64,000 nucleotides of DNA from Cytophaga aurantiaca DSM 3654. Its GTDB lineage: Bacteria; Bacteroidota; Bacteroidia; Cytophagales; Cytophagaceae. Shown here one piece after another: positions 1-8,852 of the stretch. The notes under the pieces were generated by a model. That model was given only the letters and a program-made list of their open reading frames with translations. It was not told the origin of the DNA and did no database searches. How positions within the stretch are numbered: position 1 is the first letter of the stretch; each line of letters begins with the position of its first letter. Where the stretch lies: contig NZ_KB903632.1 of NCBI RefSeq assembly GCF_000379725.1, forward strand, positions 62,001 to 126,000, given 5' to 3'. The position numbers and the translations under genes were made by a program.

Positions 1-3000
1 TGCTAAGGTATCGTAATATGTACCTGTTTGATTATACACATGCAAACCGATAGCGTATGTTTGATTCATACAAATAACGCGATTGATTGTATTCCTTTTG
101 TATGGGAGAACTGTCAGATTCAGAATTACAGTACTATCGCAGGTAGCAGTTGGTATTATGGTACGATATATTCCCGTTTGATTGTATGAATGTCCGGCAA
201 CCGTAGTACTCTGCCCTTCGCAGATTGTTTGTAGAAGAGAATCTTTTTTAGCAGACAACACCGTAAGGTTCAATATAACAATACTGTCACAACCTGTAGT
301 AGAAAGTGTATCTCTGAATATTCCTGTAGTTTTATATGATTTTGTTCCGATCACAAATACATTTCCTGCACAAACGGTTCGAACAAGCGAATCTTTTTTA
401 TACGGCAATACTTTAAGATCCAACACGATTATACTATCGCAGCCACTGGATGCTATCAGTGTATCTGAATATATACCGGTTTGATAATAGATCTTATTTG
501 CAGAAGCTTTACCTACACCTGCACACACGATAGCTCTAGTCGTATCTGCAATGCCATTTACTTTTAGATCTGTAATAATTAAATCATAACAGCCACCTGC
601 ATTCTGTACGGAATCTTTATAGATACCGGGCAGTGAATATTGATTTGTACCTACTGTTACGAGATCCCCTTTACAAATAGTAATATGACTCGTGTCTGAT
701 TTCTGCGGCAATATCAGAATAGACGTATGCACAATACTGTCACATCCCAATGTATTTGTCAGCGTATCGGTATATATACCAGGCAGAGTATACACATGTG
801 AGCCTACTGTTATGTGTGTCGTACCGCAAAACGGAATGATCTGTCGCGACTCATCTTTCAAACCAACATGATACGTAGAACGAAATGTATCTGTACAACC
901 ATTGATGGTCACTTTTTTAGTAATGATGTATGTTCCGGTATCGGCAGGGCTTAACGCAGGAATGACTAATGAATCACCAACATAAATAGTACCATCAGGT
1001 CGCTTCCATTCATAAGAAAAAAATGTTGAACTTACACCTTTAAGCACAATTCTGCTTCCTGTACACGATGCTCCTTTTTTTATAACAGGAGGAAACTTTG
1101 CTGAATCAACTGTGATCTGTCGGAGATTGCTATTATTACATGCATCCTTTATCCGAATGCTGTATGTTCCATAAGAAGGCAACTGAAAGACATTGCTGCT
1201 CTGCCATGGAAACGTTTGCGGACCTGAAACAATTTCGTATTGATAAGGTGGTACACCTCTTGTACTGTCAACATTCAGCTGTACATAACTACTGCCATTA
1301 CAAAAAACAGTTGTATTGGATTTAAATACATTGCTGCTGTAAGGAAAAATAGTGATGGTATCCTGAACATGCCAGCAATCCTGGTTGCCATCTGTAGCTG
1401 TACCGTCATACACACCACCGCCCATAGGATCATAGCCATAATAGATTTGCAGCATGTATTTACCTGGCTGCAATGAAGGAATAGAATCTACTTCATTATA
1501 TCCTCTTCTATAATAGATCAACGCACCGGTTGTTAGATTAGTAACATACGTACCGATTGTCATAGAACTTCTGGGATCTATATACAACATATTATCACCC
1601 AAACAACCGTTCTTTACCTTATAAGAATAATTAAAATCTGCTATTGAAGAAGGAAATACAACCAGATTTCCAAACACTTCATTCCCACAGGTATCCCATG
1701 CTCTATAGGCATAAGTTCCCTCAGCAAGGTTTTTAAGAGAAAGCCCATTAAACGAATTTGGTGTAAATGTTTTTGGATAAGTGATTACATCACTGAACTC
1801 GTATTTTGGTTTGGTACTTTTTACAGATGAAGGTCCGGATAACAAAGTAATTTTAACCGAAGACGTAAAATTATAAATATTGAAATAACCTACAGCAGTT
1901 GAATCCATGCAACCTACACCGGAAGATGTTTCAACTCTGGGGGCAGCAATTACCGGCCATAAAATTGTTTTATCATATACCGTTCCGCAACCATCAGTCA
2001 TGTGCAATTGATATGTCCTTCCGCTTACCTGTGGGTCAATTGTCAATGCACAATAAGTATAGGGACAAACGTCCGAATCTACTACTGTATTGGTTGCTAC
2101 ATCTGTTAATGTAAATGATAGAGACGGATTAGATGATGTCCAGGTATATGGATAATAGGGTGGATTTTTCATACGCAAACCTGCGCCCAGCTTATTACCA
2201 CAATTGGCAATCGTACTGTAATCTAATTCAAATTCAAACGGTGAAGTCATTGCTCTCGAAGCACAAATCATGTTCCCACAGGTATCGGAAAGGCAGCCAT
2301 AAATATAACTGCTGTAACCTATGCCTGCGCCTACAATCGTATCCCGTATTTCAAAATAGCCCGGTGCATACGTAATCGTATCCATGGGCACCGCGTATAC
2401 ATATTTCACCTGCACTCCTGCACTTGTATTTAGTGTAAGCTTTAAAGGCATGCGAGCTTTTTCCTTAAAGAGACGGATCTGCATAGAATACACAGCAGAA
2501 TCACAGCTCAGTTTATTAACTGTAGGAACACCATCGTAAAAATGTGAAAGACCTGAGCCACCTGTAACAAGAACGACAGTACGCGTTTGATAATTCAGGC
2601 AGGCATCTGTCATTTTTATTGTATAGGTACCTTCTGTTAAATTTTTTATGCTATCACTTGCCTGAGGAGCTGTTGTAAAAGGAGATGTAACCTCCCAGGT
2701 AAAAGGAGCCTTACCTGTTCCGGTTACTGGGTGACCCAAAATCATTCCGTCAGAAGAACCCGGACAGATCGGATTAATCGCAGCGGGCTGCATATCAGGT
2801 AATCTATATGTACCATCGACAACAAATTGCTGATCTTTAAATGCAAAATCTATATCATATACACGCATGGTGTATGTGCCGGGAAACAAGGAATAAAAGG
2901 TTGAGTTGTTTTGAAGAGGTGCAGTAGATGGACCTGCAATAATTTCATAGATCAAAAACGGATCGGGCTTGTTGCTTGTTGCTGTAACAGTTACTGTTCC

Positions 3001-3153
3001 ATTATTCCCGCAGGTACTTTCGGTTGTAGTAATAGATTGAATGGTTATGGCTGCATGAGCAGATGAACCTGCAAGTAGTAATAAGAATAAAAAAAGTACG
3101 CGGCTTTGTACACACAGGTATGAGATGATTTTGTAATACTGTAAATACTTCAT
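1..3153 (-). CDS. Giant secreted repeat protein (N-terminal part; continues past left edge)
   Basis: An open frame runs unbroken from an ATG at 3153 to base 1: 1051 residues are visible and there is no stop, so the C-terminus lies outside the window. Residues 1 to about 32 look like a signal peptide (hydrophobic LFLFLLLLAGSSAHA region). The N-terminal two thirds consist of SprB/PKD-like beta-sandwich units with recurring GTYTI-R/K-x-TDAC patterns. From about base 840 to the edge there are at least five tandem units of about 45-50 residues, each with a C-x-G start, a TGIY-x-DTL motif, GCDSI and a closing LxVLP. Such repeats are common in surface and gliding-related proteins of Bacteroidota, usually ending in a T9SS sorting domain, which would be off the edge here. 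A cell-surface or secreted role is inferred; the exact function is unknown. Confidence 0.9.
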   Translation of the reverse strand, partial: MKYLQYYKIISYLCVQSRVLFLFLLLLAGSSAHAAITIQSITTTESTCGNNGTVTVTATSNKPDPFLIYEIIAGPSTAPLQNNSTFYSLFPGTYTMRVYDIDFAFKDQQFVVDGTYRLPDMQPAAINPICPGSSDGMILGHPVTGTGKAPFTWEVTSPFTTAPQASDSIKNLTEGTYTIKMTDACLNYQTRTVVLVTGGSGLSHFYDGVPTVNKLSCDSAVYSMQIRLFKEKARMPLKLTLNTSAGVQVKYVYAVPMDTITYAPGYFEIRDTIVGAGIGYSSYIYGCLSDTCGNMICASRAMTSPFEFELDYSTIANCGNKLGAGLRMKNPPYYPYTWTSSNPSLSFTLTDVATNTVVDSDVCPYTYCALTIDPQVSGRTYQLHMTDGCGTVYDKTILWPVIAAPRVETSSGVGCMDSTAVGYFNIYNFTSSVKITLLSGPSSVKSTKPKYEFSDVITYPKTFTPNSFNGLSLKNLAEGTYAYRAWDTCGNEVFGNLVVFPSSIADFNYSYKVKNGCLGDNMLYIDPRSSMTIGTYVTNLTTGALIYYRRGYNEVDSIPSLQPGKYMLQIYYGYDPMGGGVYDGTATDGNQDCWHVQDTITIFPYSSNVFKSNTTVFCNGSSYVQLNVDSTRGVPPYQYEIVSGPQTFPWQSSNVFQLPSYGTYSIRIKDACNNSNLRQITVDSAKFPPVIKKGASCTGSRIVLKGVSSTFFSYEWKRPDGTIYVGDSLVIPALSPADTGTYIITKKVTINGCTDTFRSTYHVGLKDESRQIIPFCGTTHITVGSHVYTLPGIYTDTLTNTLGCDSIVHTSILILPQKSDTSHITICKGDLVTVGTNQYSLPGIYKDSVQNAGGCYDLIITDLKVNGIADTTRAIVCAGVGKASANKIYYQTGIYSDTLIASSGCDSIIVLDLKVLPYKKDSLVRTVCAGNVFVIGTKSYKTTGIFRDTLSTTGCDSIVILNLTVLSAKKDSLLQTICEGQSTTVAGHSYNQTGIYRTIIPTATCDSTVILNLTVLPYKRNTINRVICMNQTYAIGLHVYNQTGTYYDTLA

Positions 3154-3477
3154 AGCCTGCTTTCCTTTATATATCTATCATTCAGCTCTAATACTTTTTC
3201 AATATTCTATTATATAGATATCGAATTAAAGTAATTACAAAATGATCTATGAGTAGATACAGATTTTGTTCCTTTGGTAACCTTTCAATATAACAAATAA
3301 GGTATAAAGGATTGAAGCAATGCAAGCAAACAGTTCATATTAAATAAAGTATGAGATAATGATAACAATTTTTTAATAGCAACAGCTATTAACAATTGTA
3401 TGTTCAACAGGTGAAAGGTAGTGAATGAGTGAAATACAAAACAGGTTTTATTACACATAAAAATATTTGAATGAATT
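3154..3477. other. Gene-free stretch upstream of the giant secreted protein gene
   Basis: AT-rich and without a credible ORF. It presumably carries the promoter of the minus-strand giant gene. A small hairpin with the arms TTAATAGC and GCTATTAA lies around 3372-3392. It also receives the degraded downstream side of the ATPase remnant, but I find no recognisable ATPase residues below about 3478. Confidence 0.5.
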
Positions 3478-3776
3478 GAGAAGACTTTAAGTTTTTCAAG
3501 GGTATTCGACCTCTCAGAATCCTAACACAATGAAATAACAGGAACTACCAGAACAGAATATAAAAAACGTTTAACCAATTCTCCTCTAGAAAATAAATAA
3601 GGGAAGCACCTAACAATAACAAGATCATTGGTTCTTTTAGAATGCTTTTTAATGCATTCAGTACAGGGTATTCTTTTTTTATAGTCATATTCATTTCTTC
3701 CATATGTTCTACGGGAAAGAAGCACTTGTTCGTTTGTAAGACCTTTTATACTTGTAGCTATTACAGACATCATCAT
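3478..3776 (-). pseudogene. Remnant of a cation-transporting P-type ATPase N-terminus
   Basis: Reading leftward from the ATG at 3776, the peptide contains GLTNEQVLLSRRTYGRNEYD, which matches the cation-ATPase N-terminal domain pattern. The homology then jumps frame: after about 3670 a second frame gives LNALKSILKEPMILLLLGAS and IYFL, the first transmembrane hairpin of these pumps. It returns to the first frame for PVISL, a TAG stop, and DSERSNTLEKLKVFS, corresponding to the conserved region after TM2. Two frame changes and an in-frame stop within 300 bases, and no trace of the phosphorylation or ATP-binding domains, mark it as a dead fragment. It lies next to a stress cluster (UspA, Hsp20, PEP synthase), the kind of neighbourhood in which such pumps are found. 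The gap from 3777 to 4031 holds nothing else that I recognise. Confidence 0.8.
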
Positions 3777-4031
3777 AGATTGAGATTGCTACATTACTCA
3801 AAAGAGGTGAAATATGGTAACCAATATTTTGAATATTGTTCATACATGCGCTGTTACAACTTTTTATCAAAACTCATTAATCAAATAACAGTAATGTGTC
3901 AAAAAAGAAGCCTATACCGGTTAAAAAAAGGGGGTTCACCGATAACTAATAAAGATCATTGTGTCTAATGCTTTTTATCATACCCTTAATTAAATAGCTT
4001 TTATAATTTTAATAAACAACCACTTAAGCTT

Positions 4032-4889
4032 ATGAAAACAATTTTAGTACCCACCGACTTTAAAAGCCACTCTGAAAAAGCATTGAAAGTTGCAATGAAA
4101 ATCGCAGCAAAAGCAAGTGCAAAAATCATTTTGGTTCATTCTTTTGTCTTATATGTTACAGACATATATGCTACATCAGATATGGCCGTCGATATATATG
4201 AAGAAGAAAAGGAACAATCCAAAGAAATCCTACGCAACTACTGTGAAAAAATAAGATTAGAAAAAGATGTTCTTGGAAATCCACTTCAGGCAGAATACAT
4301 CGTACATCAAAATTTTGCACCTTCAGAAATTCTTTTAACAGCTTTGAATACAAAGGCAGATCTTATTGTCATGGGAGCCGAGAAACATTCAAACCTATCA
4401 ATTATTTTAGGAAGTATTGTAAATGAAGTTATGCATAAGTCTGATTGTCCAGTATTGCTGATACATGATGAAACTGTAGAATCTGATTTCAGCACAATTT
4501 ATTTGGGTATTGAAGATTTACAGAAAGAACTTCCTTCTGTTCAGCAAGTCATTCCTTTCGCAAAAGTTTTTGATGCTACGATTTCCATCATTCATATAGA
4601 CAGCCAGATCTTGACGATGCCGGATCTGCGAAACATGAACATTGAAAGAGCACAAGCCGAAACACTTCTGAATACATTAAAGCAAGAGTATGATTTTTCA
4701 GACATGTACCTCCGTTATTCGGTAGCAGATGAAATCATTCAAACAATGGATGCTATTCTTTTAGAAGAATCGCCGCAGATACTTGCTTTACGATACCAGA
4801 AAAGAAAATGGACAGATTCGATTTTTCATAAAAGCCTCATCCGGTATCTAATGATACATTCTAGTACCCCTTTGCTCATTATTCATTAA
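4032..4889 (+). CDS. Tandem universal stress protein (two UspA domains)
   Basis: A 285-residue protein. Residues 1-147 form a complete Usp domain: it starts MKTILVPTDFK, has a central DLIVMGA strand, and ends with the nucleotide-loop-like LGSIVNEV and CPVLLIH. Residues about 150-285 form a second, more diverged Usp-like domain ending in TPLLIIH and lacking a clear G-x2-G-x9-G motif. Usp proteins are cytoplasmic and bind ATP or other ligands during starvation and stress; degenerate second domains are common in tandem forms. It is the first gene of a co-directional set with hsp20 (43-base gap) and PEP synthase (93-base gap), suggesting one stress-induced unit. The start at 4032 is the first ATG and fits the family N-terminus. 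Confidence 0.9.
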   Translation: MKTILVPTDFKSHSEKALKVAMKIAAKASAKIILVHSFVLYVTDIYATSDMAVDIYEEEKEQSKEILRNYCEKIRLEKDVLGNPLQAEYIVHQNFAPSEILLTALNTKADLIVMGAEKHSNLSIILGSIVNEVMHKSDCPVLLIHDETVESDFSTIYLGIEDLQKELPSVQQVIPFAKVFDATISIIHIDSQILTMPDLRNMNIERAQAETLLNTLKQEYDFSDMYLRYSVADEIIQTMDAILLEESPQILALRYQKRKWTDSIFHKSLIRYLMIHSSTPLLIIH

Positions 4890-4931
4890 CACATTTCTTT
4901 TTATACTATTTAACTTTTAAACAATTCACGT

Positions 4932-5324
4932 ATGTCCCAGCAAAACACAAGTCCCGCTGTTAAGGCGAACAATGGCAATATCAAAAATGAATTATTTCCT
5001 TCTACATCTGCGCACTCCAAATCGTCCCTGATCCATAATCTTCCCGCTGCCAATATAAAAGACCTGCATGCGCATTATGAGATTGAACTGGCCGCTCCTG
5101 GTTTCAAAAAAGATAATTTTATGGTTAACATAAACAAACAAGTGGTAACAATTTCAGCAGATAAAAAACCATCGGAAAGAAAAAAATTCGTTCAGAGAGA
5201 ATTCAAGTATGGCTCCTTCAAACGCACTTTTGCCTTACCCTTACCCATTCATAAAAAGAAGCTGAAAATGTATTACAAAAACGGAATATTACTACTTAGT
5301 GTTTCTAAGAAAAAAACTACTTGA
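4932..5324 (+). CDS. Small heat shock protein, Hsp20/alpha-crystallin family
   Basis: 130 residues. The alpha-crystallin domain spans about residues 40-128 and opens with DLHAHYEIELAAPGFKKDNF, the standard beta-sandwich entry of bacterial Hsp20. The conserved A-x-x-x-N-G-I/V-L element near the C-terminus appears as YYKNGILLLSV. The first 40 residues are a flexible Asn/Ser-rich arm typical of these ATP-independent holdase chaperones. The C-terminal tail is short (KKKTT) and lacks an obvious I-x-I/V oligomerisation motif, so assembly may differ from larger family members. It sits between the tandem Usp gene and PEP synthase, consistent with a stress regulon. Confidence 0.93.
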   Translation: MSQQNTSPAVKANNGNIKNELFPSTSAHSKSSLIHNLPAANIKDLHAHYEIELAAPGFKKDNFMVNINKQVVTISADKKPSERKKFVQREFKYGSFKRTFALPLPIHKKKLKMYYKNGILLLSVSKKKTT

Positions 5325-5416
5325 ACAGCATCTCTACTATCATCATTTGACAACAATTTTAACATAAGATTTCATCCATCATTTTTAATTGAATAACCAC
5401 CTAAACAACTACCGCT

Positions 5417-7846
5417 ATGAATACCTACATACTATCTTTCAACCAGATTAATATCAATACAATCGCTACTGTTGGAGGCAAAAATGCTTCTCTCGGAGAA
5501 ATGTTCAACGGACTTAGTGAAAAAGGCATACGAATACCGAATGGCTTTGCAACTACAGCCTTTGCGTACAAACAGTTCTTAAAAACACACGGTCTATACG
5601 AAACAGTGTCAGAAACTCTTTCTACACTCGACACCAAAACATTTTCCAACCTGGCTTCTGTTGGTGAAAAAATCAGAAACATGATTCTGGCAACTAACAT
5701 ACAACCAGATCTTGCTTCAGAAATATGTACTGCATACAAACAGCTTTGGCTTTCTCCTACTATGCCCGTTGAGGTTGCGGTCAGAAGCAGCGCTACTGCA
5801 GAAGATCTTCCGGATGCCAGCTTTGCAGGACAGCATGAATCGTACCTGAATATTTTAGGGGAAGAACAATTGCTTCAAACATGTGTACGTTGTTATGCAT
5901 CTTTATTTACAGACAGAGCAATTAAATACAGACACGACCATGGCTTTGACCACATGAGTGTATCTCTTTCTATCGGAATACAACGAATGGTGCGTTCCGA
6001 TATGGCTTCTTCTGGTGTCTGCTTTACCCTGGATCCAGATTCAGGGACAGACACTGTCATACTGATTACAGGGGCTTGGGGATTGGGAGAAAATGTTGTT
6101 CAAGGTGCTGTAAATCCGGATGAATTCTATGTCTATAAAAAAGCACTTCGGGAAAACAAAAAACCGATTCTATCCAAGAAACTCGGTACCAAAGCAAAGA
6201 CAATGATGTATAATCTGGATATTTCTTCCAGTGAACGGATTGTAAATGTAGATACCCCGGCTGAAAAAAGAACGGCCTTTGTACTAAGTGAACCAGAAAT
6301 CATTCAGCTTGGCAAATGGGCGTTGCTTATTGAAGAACACTACAAAAAGCCAATGGACATTGAATGGGCTAAAGACGGAATAGATGGAAACATATACATT
6401 GTACAGGCACGCCCCGAAACTGTTTATAGCAAACACACCCAACTGGTAAGCATTACAGAATACCACTTAAAGGAAAAAGGAAAAATAATTGCCAGAGGAA
6501 ATGCGATCGGAAATAAAATAACCAGTGGTAAAGCCCGCATCATAGAATCTCCAAAAGATTCAGATCTGTTGCAGGAAGGTGAAATATTGGTTACGGATAT
6601 TACCAATCCGGATTGGGATCCAATTCTGAAAAAAGCATCTGCAATCATAACAAACAAAGGCGGACGTACCAGTCATGCAGCGATCGTTGCCAGAGAGATG
6701 GGCGCTGTAGCTGTAGTTGGCACAGGTGATGCAACCTCTTGCATCAAAGACGGGGATATCGTAACCGTATGCTGTTCAGAAGGAGAAAACGGACTGATCT
6801 ATTCCGGAAAACTTGCATGGGAAGAAGTAACGACAACGATCACATCAGAAGATAAGCCGCATACAAAAGTGATGTATATTCTTGGAGACCCCGATCAGGC
6901 ATTTCACCTGTCCCGTATCCCCAATGATGGTGTAGGGTTAATGAGACTTGAATTCATTATCAGCAATTCCATACAAATACATCCAATGGCTCTCGTAAAG
7001 TTTGATACACTAAAAGATCTTGATGCGAAAGCAGAAATCGAACTACTCACAGCAGATTATGCTGACAAGAAAGATTATTTCACAGAAAATCTCTCAAGAG
7101 CCGTTGCTACAATTGCTGCAGCCTTTTACCCAAAAGATGTTATTGTACGCATGAGTGATTTTAAAACGAATGAATATGCCAATCTATTAGGTGGAAAAGA
7201 ATTTGAACCGAAAGAAGAAAATCCGATGCTTGGTTTCCGTGGCGCAAGCAGATATTACCACAAAGCATATGCAGAAGGCTTTGGACTTGAATGCAAGGCC
7301 ATGAAGATTGTACGCGATGAAATGGGACTAACCAATGTAAAACTTATGATCCCTTTCTGCCGCACCGTTGCAGAAGGAACAAAGGTACTTTCCATTATGA
7401 AACAGTATGGATTAACTCAGGGAGAAAATGGACTGGAGATTTATGTTATGGCTGAAATACCAAGTAATGTAATTCTTGCAGAAGACTTTGCCGACATATT
7501 TGATGGTTTCTCTATAGGCTCTAACGACCTTACTCAGCTCACACTTGGAATTGACCGCGACTCTTCCATCGTCAACGAACTCTTTGACGAAAATAATGAG
7601 GCGCCTAAAAAAATGATACGTCAAGTAATTCAAGCAGCAAGGCTTGCCGGACGAAAAATAGGATTGTGTGGCCAGGCTCCAAGCGACTTTCCATTGTTTG
7701 CTGAATTCCTCGTAGAACAAGGGATTGATAGCATCTCCTTCAATCCCGATGCTTTACTTAAAGGAACAAAGAACATCCTGAATGCGGAGAAAAAAATATC
7801 CATTAAAGAGAAACAGTTATTAAATATGCTGGAGAAGATTGAATAA
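5417..7846 (+). CDS. ppsA: Phosphoenolpyruvate synthase (pyruvate, water dikinase)
   Basis: 809 residues, the usual length. It converts pyruvate, ATP and water to PEP, AMP and phosphate. The order is the N-terminal ATP-grasp domain (residues about 10-340, with GGKNASLGEM and RSSATAEDLPDASFAGQHES), the swivelling phosphohistidine domain with GGRTSHAAIVARE (catalytic His near residue 420), and the C-terminal PEP/pyruvate TIM barrel (GFRGASRYY, FSIGSNDLTQLTLG, and GLCGQAPSD with the catalytic Cys near residue 750). All catalytic signatures are intact. The water-dikinase reaction is favoured over pyruvate phosphate dikinase on overall architecture. It closes the UspA-Hsp20 cluster and is followed by a hairpin terminator. 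A gluconeogenic or energy-stress role is inferred from context. Confidence 0.93.
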   Translation: MNTYILSFNQININTIATVGGKNASLGEMFNGLSEKGIRIPNGFATTAFAYKQFLKTHGLYETVSETLSTLDTKTFSNLASVGEKIRNMILATNIQPDLASEICTAYKQLWLSPTMPVEVAVRSSATAEDLPDASFAGQHESYLNILGEEQLLQTCVRCYASLFTDRAIKYRHDHGFDHMSVSLSIGIQRMVRSDMASSGVCFTLDPDSGTDTVILITGAWGLGENVVQGAVNPDEFYVYKKALRENKKPILSKKLGTKAKTMMYNLDISSSERIVNVDTPAEKRTAFVLSEPEIIQLGKWALLIEEHYKKPMDIEWAKDGIDGNIYIVQARPETVYSKHTQLVSITEYHLKEKGKIIARGNAIGNKITSGKARIIESPKDSDLLQEGEILVTDITNPDWDPILKKASAIITNKGGRTSHAAIVAREMGAVAVVGTGDATSCIKDGDIVTVCCSEGENGLIYSGKLAWEEVTTTITSEDKPHTKVMYILGDPDQAFHLSRIPNDGVGLMRLEFIISNSIQIHPMALVKFDTLKDLDAKAEIELLTADYADKKDYFTENLSRAVATIAAAFYPKDVIVRMSDFKTNEYANLLGGKEFEPKEENPMLGFRGASRYYHKAYAEGFGLECKAMKIVRDEMGLTNVKLMIPFCRTVAEGTKVLSIMKQYGLTQGENGLEIYVMAEIPSNVILAEDFADIFDGFSIGSNDLTQLTLGIDRDSSIVNELFDENNEAPKKMIRQVIQAARLAGRKIGLCGQAPSDFPLFAEFLVEQGIDSISFNPDALLKGTKNILNAEKKISIKEKQLLNMLEKIE

Positions 7847-7905
7847 ATCGTTTTCAGGAAATTTTGTTCCTTATAATATCATATCACAATAGTATATTAT
7901 GCAGG

Positions 7906-7951
7906 CTCTATAAAACTTGTATCAATTACATGCAAGTTTTATAGAGTTTCT
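7906..7951 (+). terminator. Rho-independent terminator after ppsA
   Basis: The 14-base arms CTCTATAAAACTTG (7906-7919) and CAAGTTTTATAGAG (7933-7946) are a perfect inverted repeat with a 13-base loop, followed by a T-rich TTTCTTT tail. Confidence 0.8.
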
Positions 7952-8094
7952 TTATACGTATTACATATTGCTATTCAGACAACAGCCTTGCTTATTTTAA
8001 ACCAAAATTTCAATAAAACATTTTAGTAGATATTAACATTAGCTTAAAAAATGCCTACTAAAATTTTTATCTTTTAAAATCAAAGAGAAACCTT

Positions 8095-8553
8095 ATGAAA
8101 TCAGAAACACAATTACTTATGGCATTATGGATAGAAGCCCGGACACGTTTTTCAAATCAGTTAAAAACATTAAATGAACAGGACTTAAGGAAAAAGCTTA
8201 GCTATTCGCCAAATTCTGTAGGATTTCTCATACGTCATATCGGAGATGTTGAACTATTATTTGCCAAAAATATATTTGGTTCAACTGAAGTTAAAGTTAC
8301 AGCCAAAACTGTCATCGAAAAAAAAGATACTGGAGAATGGACAAACTTACAAAACCTGAATGAATACGTGAATCATTCATTTGAAACGCTCAAATATATT
8401 ATAGAAAAACAATCTGATACAGATTGGGAATCAGAAATTACAACCATTGAATTCGGCACAAAAACCAAAGCTGAAGCATTGGGCAGAATCATTTCGCACT
8501 CTGCATATCACGCAGGGCAAATAGCAATAGTTAATAAATACGGTACTGTTTAA
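8095..8553 (+). CDS. DinB-family four-helix-bundle protein
   Basis: 152 residues. The DinB superfamily (putative metal-dependent four-helix bundle enzymes, including some thiol transferases) is suggested by an early helix with IRHIGDVELLFAKN and a late helix with ISHSAYHAGQIAIVNKYG. The histidines in these two helices (the HIGD and SHSAYHAGQ regions) are in the usual metal-ligand positions. The length agrees with the family. No operon partner is evident: the gene follows the ppsA terminator and precedes convergent genes. The substrate cannot be inferred. Confidence 0.82.
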   Translation: MKSETQLLMALWIEARTRFSNQLKTLNEQDLRKKLSYSPNSVGFLIRHIGDVELLFAKNIFGSTEVKVTAKTVIEKKDTGEWTNLQNLNEYVNHSFETLKYIIEKQSDTDWESEITTIEFGTKTKAEALGRIISHSAYHAGQIAIVNKYGTV

Positions 8554-8715
8554 AAGAATGCTCGTATATGAATGAATAATAAAGTTTAGTGTGCAAAACC
8601 TCTTCGCTTCTAAATGTCAACAATAATTATAAACCTCTAACTTGCCCTCTCTGTTCGGTTCGCTGCAATAAAGTGCTTTTGTTATTTGAAATTCATTTTA
8701 AAAAAACACACTAAA

Positions 8716-8750
8716 AAAAAGAAAGGTCTCTTGATTTCTCAAGAGACCTT
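8716..8750 (-). terminator. Hairpin terminator for the minus-strand sorbosone dehydrogenase-like gene
   Basis: Read on the minus strand: AAGGTCTCTTGA, loop GAAA, TCAAGAGACCTT, then CTTTTTTTT. It lies about 100 bases past the stop of the 8853 gene. The hairpin is identical to the one after tRNA-His at 11299-11324, including part of its flank (see findings). A further small hairpin (GGTTGAA/TTCAACC, 8761-8777) lies just before it. Confidence 0.75.
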
Positions 8751-8852
8751 TAGGGTAGATGGTTGAAATGTTCAACCGGTTTTATGAATACATCAGAACA
8801 TTAATCGATTAAAATAATGACATATCAACTATTTAATCATTTACTCATATTG

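Noticed and set aside
182-2375. Several plus-strand ORFs of 60-80 codons
   Set aside because: They lie antisense to one continuous, signal-peptide-bearing minus-strand gene whose repeat structure is obvious.
3642-3968. Plus-strand ORF of 108 codons
   Set aside because: Antisense to the P-type ATPase remnant, with no domain or start context; composition is explained by the opposite strand.
8554-8715. Possible small gene between DinB and the terminator
   Set aside because: No frame of useful length; the bases are AT-rich with no start context.
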